Shown here piece by piece: positions 56,954 to 64,000 of a stretch of DNA of 64,000 bases; position 1 is the first letter of the stretch, and every line of letters starts with the position of its first letter. The stretch spans positions 19,863,386 through 19,927,385 of the forward strand of contig OX344752.2 of the NCBI GenBank assembly GCA_947034885.2. The letters run 5' to 3'. This DNA is from Thuidium tamariscinum. Its lineage: Eukaryota > Streptophyta > Bryopsida > Hypnales > Thuidiaceae. A program made the translations under genes and the position numbers. Under the pieces are notes generated by a model that was not told the DNA's origin, ran no database searches, and worked only from the letters and a program-made list of their open reading frames with translations.

Positions 56954-57890
56954 CCATTGAGATTTTGTGGGACCAGGAAAAGCGCCGCATTTCAGGGATT
57001 CTACCTTTGATTTCAACAGTAATTTACAATGCTACCTCTACTTTACCCTAAATTCTCAGTGCATCACTCGAGCAATTCTCCGAGAACGTCTCCTTCACCA
57101 GCCTCGCCTCCACCACAACCAGAGTCTTCTCGATGCGCATCAGGTATGCTTCCATTTCCTCCTTCTCCAGATCCTCTACACTCAAGCTCGCCGCAACCTT
57201 ATTCTCTGTCCCGACCTCTTCAACACAAACGCTCACATCTCCTTCATCGTCAGACAAAATTGAAACCTAAATGCGCCCACGAGTCCGTCAGGAACCACCT
57301 TTTTAATTGGACAATCTCTACAGAAAAACTCTAGAGAAGCAAAAGACTAATTCTCCCGTGCAGTTGTGAAGGCGACAATAGTTTTCAATGGCATGCTACG
57401 ATTAGGAGCGAGGCATTTTGCAGGACCTCCGTCGACCAGGGCAACCCTAATCGGGAGCGGGGTGAAGAACGCGCAGAGGAGTTGTGTCGTGGTGATAACT
57501 TGCTGTCTTTCTCTGGATGCTCCGGCTCCTCGTGAAATCTTAGACAGGGTCACAAATCTCACGAATCTCACGAATCTCAATGATACACTAGTTTATAACT
57601 CGATAGCTAGAAAGGAGATTACCCTACTCCATTGCTACTTCGTAGATTTACACAAGAGGAGCATCAAAAGATCGAAGCTTCCAGAAGATGTTGAAGATCA
57701 ATCAAGGTTCACCAATCTAAGCCCAGCAACAACAGAGCATTTTCAGGACACATTCCATCACTCAATTCAACCAACCACACAAAAAACAACATCAATGCAC
57801 GGAATTCAATCCTCAAACTCAAAATTTGAAGCACCTCCAGATCGTCATTCATCAGTAAGCAATCACACAAACAATTCCAGAGTCTTCAAC
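56954..57890 (-). other. GC-richer intergenic DNA with two possible small exons
   Basis: Minus-strand frames at 57257-57048 (acidic, SLSVEDLEKEEMEAYLMRIE) and 57580-57347 (SRERQQVITTTQLLCAFF) have protein-like composition and higher GC than their surroundings. I recognise neither and found no splice junction joining them, so I do not call a gene. From ~57590 the region aligns with the downstream flanks of PBB copies A and B. Confidence 0.35.
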
Positions 57891-57923
57891 TTACATGGGT
57901 GACCGAACCCTTCCCCTCCACAA

Positions 57924-59280
57924 TTAGGTTCTACGAATGCTCCGCCGAATCAATCCACTTGAGCATCGGGATCCCCGCACTCCCAGCAGCATCATCAAAC
58001 CTTGCTCAATGTATGAAATACACCACCAACGCCACCTTAAATCCAATCCCCCGATCACAATCCCGTGCTTCGGTACCGTCAACACCGCTGCTAGTACAGT
58101 CCCAGTGAGCGTGACAACGACGTACAGTCGTCCCCGCGCTTCCGATTCTCGCCAACTTCGTTTCAGCACTTCTCTTCCGGAGTTTCCTTGCTCCACTCTG
58201 CCGTGGTTTTCCTCCAGTAGACCAGTAGGACTATGACTAGCACCAGTGCGACCAAGATGGTGAGGGACCTGATGGTAGCGAGGACGGGAAAGAAAAAACC
58301 ATAAATGAAGAATGACTTGGGGTCCGACCAACCAACGGTGACGAAAATGATGGCTTGGAGGATGCCGCCGATGATGAAGGAGAGGAAGAGGAAGGCCAGG
58401 GCTACATAGCAGTGGGTTATGGACTTGAGGAGAAGGAGGTGTGGGGGGAATTCAACAACTTTGGGGACCATGGAACGGTCGTCATCGGTGGAGGTGGGGC
58501 TGCGGGTATTCTGGCAGGCCGTAACGGCGGATTCCGCGTCGAATTTCGCGCGTTCGCTGAAAGCTCTTAATACTAAACATAAGACAATGATTGTCCATCG
58601 GTAGATATGTGGGTATGAGTGTGAAAAGGCGTCGTCAAATGGGTCGGTAGTCTGCAGAATCGGGACCCAAAGAATTTCAGTTACAACGACAGGCCCATTC
58701 TCGAATTGAAGCATGGAAAAGAAATCCCCAAACTCTTCAAGAACTGAAACATGAAAAAGATCCCGAAGTCTTCAAGCATCGAAGCATAGACAAAGCTGCC
58801 GAACTCTTCAGGAATCGAAGTACGGACACGTTCCTGAACTCTTCAAGAATTGAAACGTAGAAGGGTTCCCGAACTCTTCTAGAATTCATTATTAAAGCAC
58901 TGAAAAGTTCCCAAACATCTCAAGAATAGAAAGTCTCTGATTTCATGAACTGAAGCATCAATGGGTTCCCGAATTCTTGGAGCGTAGAAACATTCCCGAA
59001 TTCTCTACTAATTTCCAAGTGGGAGGAGGGAGGGGTCGGGGACTGTCGATACCTGCGCAGTGTTGACAGGGCCTTTGACGACGCTGGTGTCAAGAAGCGG
59101 CGTAGAGGATGGTGAAAAGGACGAAGTTACACTCACGAAGAAGAACGAGATCGGGAGGTAGTAGATGAGGACGAATGCCAGAAGCAAACGGTAGTGCTTC
59201 TGCAGCTGTCTCGCCGATTCCTTGAAAATGGATACCGCGCCCCATCTCTCCATCTCCTCCAGCTCCGGGCGCATCCCCAT
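57924..59280 (-). pseudogene. PBB-family membrane protein, copy C, frame-shifted
   Basis: Exon 1, 59280-59053 (76 codons, MGMRPELEEMERWGAVSIFKES, donor CAG|gtatcg), and exon 2 starting at 58651 (acceptor ATTCTGCAG, phase 0) follow the same plan as copies A and B, so this is a true paralogue. It is more diverged. The exon 2 frame ends early at ~58163, while the continuation equivalent to GREALKRS...VVVTLTGTVLAAVL runs in another frame (58331-57924), so a frameshift lies near 58190. Only about 150 bp of the usual C-terminal region is recognisable after that. It is probably non-functional. Confidence 0.75.
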
Positions 59281-59840
59281 AGCTCAAAATTGATCAACTC
59301 GTCTGCAAGACTACACGATGAGGTTGATAAGTGCCCAACGCCAACTTGCGAAATGATCGAAGGATTGGGAAGGAAGAAATACTCGCCAGCTAGTGTCAGT
59401 TCCTTACCAACTAACCTTTGCTTGTGATTGAGGACAGAAAACTACCCGCCTCCGAAGCAACTGTGGATGTGAGTGACGAGAAAATGGTGTCCGTAACGGA
59501 CCAAGGACAACTGAAAGTGGAAATCAGTGAACAATTGCTGACTCGTAGGAGTATTGAACTTCTTGCCAGAAAGGGAAAGTGCACTTTTCAGAGCTTTCAG
59601 TTATGCAGAAAAATTATTGACGTCAGACTTTCATTTTCGATTGAGTGGAATCTTTCAGTAGACGTATGATCTTTCGGTATTTCCTGTATCTGCAGGGAAA
59701 GGGAGACTTAGCGTCAGACATTGCGCAATGGTTGACAAGTTCAGAAGTTATGGAGGTAAATGAAAATGAAACAAGTGTTACAAAGGAACAGTGGCATGGG
59801 AAGGTCATTATTTATAAGAATTCAGCTTTCTACGTCTATA
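59281..59840. other. Upstream flank of PBB copy C with an empty transposon site
   Basis: It aligns with the flanks of copies A and B through GAAATGATCGAAGGATTGGGAAGG and beyond. At 59641-59644 a single TTGA marks the uninterrupted site where copies A and B carry the ~0.72-kb TIR transposon. No coding sequence is supported. Confidence 0.7.
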
Positions 59841-60425
59841 CTAGGTACACCCAAAATCACTCAGTGTCTTAAACCGCCACCTAAAAAAAGCTGTGAAATG
59901 GTTTTCAGTTGTGGTTGAAGTTGTCAGTGATTAGTTTATGGTGGTTAGTGATTACAACACAGTGTTTACAGGTTCAAGGCAATTGTTAATGAGGTACTTA
60001 TTGGAGATTGTTAAGATGGCAGTGGAATTATTATGGGAAAAAGAGCTGAAATGAACTTGTGTCATAGAGAACCATCCTAGTAGTTCATATTGAATACGGA
60101 ATATTAAATAAAAATGGCACAACTGTCTTCACACTTTGGAACAGTTTTCAACTTTTTCTCTGTCACTTCTGCCAACTTGAGCATGCAACTTCTTCAATGC
60201 TATTGCTCCATTTCAGTGCAACCTACAAATGCTTTGAAACACTCTATTGCCAAAACTTTGTACCCCTATTGTTGTGTCATATTTTAGAAAATCAAAAAAT
60301 TGACTGCAGTTCCATTCCCTATCTGCAATTCTCTTCCACTTCTTCAATTCAATCTTTACCATTATGTCTTGAAGATACCCATAGCCCAATTTCTGGCGCT
60401 TTTGGGTACATCTACCTTACAAGAA
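59841..60425. mobile_element. TIR element with TAGGTACACCCAAAA ends, second copy
   Basis: Left CTAGGTACACCCAAAATCAC, right GGCGCTTTTGGGTACATCTAC, imperfect inverses related to the element at 12900. The ends are less well defined and no firm target duplication was found. Confidence 0.45.
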
Positions 60426-60449
60426 TAGTGATGTGTGGATATGTTGTTA

Positions 60450-61178
60450 GGTGATTGCAAGAAACACTTGTCCTATTTTTTGTCCCCTTGACCTCCAACA
60501 GGTAGTTTTTTGCTCATAACTTTTGCATAGTTTTCCCTATCAACTTGAAATTTGGAATGAAGGTGCACACAAAAGTGTTATATGTTGTGTAATTTTTTCA
60601 ATTTCTTAAAAATTAGTTTACTATTTTTAAATTTCCCCCAATTAGCTGTCTACCTTAGCCATTTTGGGGGTTTTTAGTCCTATTATTGACCCAAAAATGC
60701 AAATTTTGAGCTAAAAATTGGCATTCAAGGACCTCACCTAAAGTTACACAAGACCACGAAGAGATTTTTTGAAAATACTATACTGTTCAACCTCCACATG
60801 TCGTCAAAGTGGCTGACTTTGCGCAAGTGTAGAGAATAGAATTTATTTTTTCCAAAGATGAAATTTGTTGGAAAAGAAAGACCTTTACTTGAAGAAAAAA
60901 CGGATTTTTCATTTTTATTTTCTGAATTTTTTTACTATTTTTACCAAATTAGTGAAAAAAGAGCTATTTTCATTGTATTTTCCATTGTCTATAACATTTA
61001 GAGAAAAATTTTCTTAGGTCTGAATTTCAAGAGACATAATATTCTCATTGCTCTTCAAATTATCCATATTTTTTTCAATTTAAAAAAAATTTATTTCAAA
61101 GGGTCATAGGACTCACAGGACTCATTGATTTTGAGCCATTTTGAGCCAAAACCGGTAAGTGTTTCTTGCAACGACCCT
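60450..61178. mobile_element. TIR transposon, family GGGTGAATGC, copy f
   Basis: Left GGTGATTGCAAGAAACACTT, right AAGTGTTTCTTGCAACGACC, flanked by GTTA (60446-60449 and 61179-61182). It shares internal blocks with copy d. Confidence 0.82.
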
Positions 61179-61182
61179 GTTA

Positions 61183-61796
61183 GATAGTGGTTTTAATATC
61201 GTCAATCAATAAAAATCAAATAGAAATTTTACTTAAAATTATATTTAAAGAGATGTAAGAAAGTAGCACATGTAGCACATGTCCATACAAACTTTTCTCC
61301 CCTTTGGTCTCAAGCACAAAAAAATGAAATTGCATAAATTATTATACATTCAAAACTTCGAAGGTATAATTTCAATTGTTCTTATCTCACATAGAATAAA
61401 CCAACCTATCTCCACCATCTAACTATTAGCCTCATCTAGATCTACTTTAAAATACATCCAAATCCATTCTAAATTCTGACAATTTGAGTGCATTAAATCC
61501 AACTAGGGTAAGATGTTAGTCTTTGAATGGTAAATAGTTAAATGCTAATAGGTACAAGGAATGGCGGTTATAGTTTTCTTACAAGATGTTTATGACTCTA
61601 ATTATGAACAATTTTGTAATTTCACAACAAATCACTTCAAAAATTGATAGAAATTAGAATTTTAATCGAAAAATTGTCATTCCATTTGGGATTGATTTGT
61701 GAAACGAGTACAAACCTCCATGAAATATGTGCCTATCCTACTATTGGCCCCTAAATATTCAAATTCCAAATCAAGGTGGTAATAGGTTGATTTGGC
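61183..61796. other. Intergenic, nothing seen
   Basis: AT-rich, without open frames of interest or repeats that I could define. Confidence 0.35.
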
Positions 61797-62719
61797 TTAA
61801 ACCTAAAAAGCCCATTGTCCCCTCGAAGGACAATTTGGAGTTCAAGCAAGTTCCAATGACTTCAATTTTTAGTGAAACTTTTTGAAACTTTCTCATAAAA
61901 TAAGAAAACTAATTAGCTATGTGGGAATATAATTTTTATTTCAATCGGTGCTTGGGAGCAAAAGTTATACTACAAAAAGCTGAAATTTCAACTTGGTAGG
62001 CAAAAAAATTAATCCTCAAAAAATTGAAATTGAAATTGAATTTTTTTATCTTATAGATTATATTTTTGTCTACATGTAAATCTTTTATTCATTCAATTTG
62101 GATTAGTTATGTGAAAGTTATGAACAATCTTATGTTTTGGATAGTTTGAATATCTTCTTGGAAAAATAACTTATAAGATTCATTTCAAAATTGAATTTTC
62201 ACAATTTAAAAAAAAATGCTTCACAAGGTTAAATTTTTTTGCTAGAACAATCTCACCATTGGGATTATTGTGTTTTGATCCCATTTTAGAGCTATTAACA
62301 ATATAGTTTTTCTTTCAATCTTGGATATACCTCTATTTAATTATTTTTTAAAGAATGAACTAAAGCATTTTTTATTTTTTTTAAATTCTTGGACTTTCAA
62401 CTCAATTTTTCAATATAAATTTTTTTTTTCGTAGTCCATAGTGCAAAAAATTTCAATAGATGGTAGTCAAAGTCATCTAAAATTGCAAGGCAATGTTCAA
62501 AAAAACTCTTTTTCCAACTTTGAATGCAAATATCTTCCAATCTATACAATCAAACTTTGTGAATATTTTACCACATGATCTCAAACAAATAAATTATACT
62601 AAGATACTCAATTAGATTCCAAAAAATTACTTTTTTTTGTTCTCTTGACTGAATACAACAAAAATGGTAGTTTTCAATGGTTTTTGATAGAAAAATGGCC
62701 TTGAGCTCTTAGGGATTAA
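61797..62719. mobile_element. TTAA-flanked piggyBac-like element, third copy
   Basis: TTAAACCTAAAAAGCCC at the left, CTCTTAGGGATTAA at the right. The body aligns along its length with the copy at 20216 (shared CAAAAGTTAT, GATTATATTTTTGTCTACA and ATTGGGATTATTGTG blocks). Confidence 0.8.
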
Positions 62720-63418
62720 TAGATGCAAAATGTAAACACCAATGCACACTAGTGTGACATAAGTATACTATTGCCATAGCCAAAATAAATGTAGAAGAAA
62801 ATTTCTAAAGTTTCAGTTCATAAAAACTTTGAAATTCAATCACTTTCACACTTTAGATCCCAACACCATGAAACAAAGCTTGTGCACCCCTCCTCACTGA
62901 GGGCTTTCCGACAATACCAAGAACATGACTCAGAGACACAAAATCCTAGAAATCTCAACATAACAAACAAAACAAAACGAATAGAGGCCTGATTGTATAC
63001 AGTACAAAAGAAGAAACTGTGCAGACTCTCCAAAGCTTCAAAGCATTTCAAAGCATTCTAATCATCCCTACCATTATCAAGATTTACATATTTTCAGTTA
63101 ATCTTTGTATGAGCTGTGTCACAACTACCAGAGCCTTAGCACGTTATCAAGTGATAAAAATCAACAATTTCCACAACTACAAAACATAAAAGATTTATTA
63201 GAAATTAGGTTTCAAGTAATTCAAACCAATGATTCACAGAAGTACAGAACTTACAAGAGTCTTTGGAAAGAGAAGGAGAAGTCTTCAAAAAAACCACACG
63301 GACAAAAAAACATATCGTTCTTAAATTTGTGGAGTGAAATACGACCACTAATATACATTTGTGTTGTACTTCACTCAAAATATCACCCTCCCCCCAAAAA
63401 AACACATATAATACAACT
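62720..63418. other. Intergenic, no gene seen
   Basis: AT-rich; short frames on both strands without features. The last ~50 bp begin to align with the left flank of the R spacers. Confidence 0.35.
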
Positions 63419-64000
63419 CAAAAATACACACCGATGGACAATTTCGTAGATGAATGTCAGCACCTATAGGTTTAGCACAGCAATGCTCGACATGACTTCT
63501 GGCGACCTTCACGCTCCGAAAAAACGAAGTTTCACAAGCTTGCCAATCCACCATGTTGCCTGAAAGACTCATTACCCCCAAATCACTCTGAAACATCAAA
63601 AGGACCTTGATTGATAAACAATCACTCGCCATGCTCAATTACGAAGTACACAGGTCAGTTGTAGACTCGAAATCAAGGGATCGGTACAAACGTACAAAGT
63701 AATCACACCTACTTCACTGCTGAACTCACACCTAGTGTCACTCGAAAGAATAAGAGTCAGTCTGGCCTCGGAGACCAACGCGCCTCAAGAGTCCGGTGGG
63801 AAGGTCGACCAACTACACCAAAAGCACACAGAGAACAATGGTTACACTTGGTGCCTCCCTTCACACGCGGCTCAAAATAATAAAATGGGGATCCTAGTTC
63901 TGTCACTACTTCCAAGAATCAACCCAAACTGCTTGGTGGATAACAAGCCGTACTTGAGCAAAGAAATGCTCGTAAAGCTCCGGAAGAGTATTCAATGCAT
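63419..64000. other. Conserved spacer R, copy 3, running off the window
   Basis: Matches 37905-38515 and 41857-42489 with small differences (CTCCCTTCACACG added near 63860). By analogy with copy 2, a further TLC gene may lie just beyond the right edge on the minus strand. Confidence 0.55.

Overview
The window looks like nuclear DNA of a green plant (streptophyte). The support is TTTAGGG-type repeats, short AT-rich GT-AG introns with CTAAC-like branch points, a Ty1/copia element, and two membrane-protein families that match plant families in my memory. I cannot name the species; high repeat content and very short introns would fit a non-seed plant or charophyte, but that is a guess. Host genes are few and all on the minus strand. 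They are copies of two families: (i) a two-exon multi-pass membrane protein resembling the plant family annotated as 'polyadenylate-binding protein 1-B-binding protein' (called PBB here), with copies at 34.1-35.5, 39.4-40.6 and 57.9-59.3 kb plus the upstream flank of another at 0-0.3 kb; and (ii) a three-exon TLC-domain protein (TRAM/LAG1/CLN8 type), at 42.6-44.3 kb (intact) and 0.4-3.4 kb (interrupted). Their order, with a conserved ~0.6 kb spacer between them (37.9, 41.9 and 63.4 kb), shows repeated segmental duplication of a PBB-spacer-TLC unit.

The main discovery is a 16,918-bp element at 15903-32820 with every hallmark of a hAT transposon: termini CAGGGTTG...CAACCCTG and a perfect 8-bp target duplication GTTTTATC on both sides. 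It is far larger than ordinary hAT elements and carries three genes: a BED-finger/hAT transposase with a ~380-residue unstructured tail (+), a diverged protein-kinase-like protein (-), and a coiled-coil RING-finger protein (+, broken by one in-frame TAG). Each gene has a clear TATA box, and directly upstream of each lies a GC-rich array of CCGTC/GACGG motifs; a fourth array abuts the right end. The first array also abuts the left end. I infer that one DNA-binding activity, perhaps the transposase BED finger, recognises the ends and the three promoters and so ties mobility to cargo expression. The element also holds an interstitial telomere-type repeat, two inverted blocks of T/A-rich satellite and a nested TTAA-flanked transposon.

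The rest is mostly non-autonomous transposons: ~0.72-kb elements with TIR GGGTGAATGCAAGAAACAC and 4-bp target duplications (an empty site is present in a paralogous segment); ~0.23-0.94-kb TTAA-flanked elements with CCCCTAAAGG ends (piggyBac-like); elements with TAGGTACACCCAAAA ends; several hairpin MITEs; and a young 5,038-bp Ty1/copia element (202-bp LTRs with two differences, TSD GAAAT) whose gag-pol frame is cut by two nearby TAG codons. No tRNA, rRNA or CRISPR array was seen.
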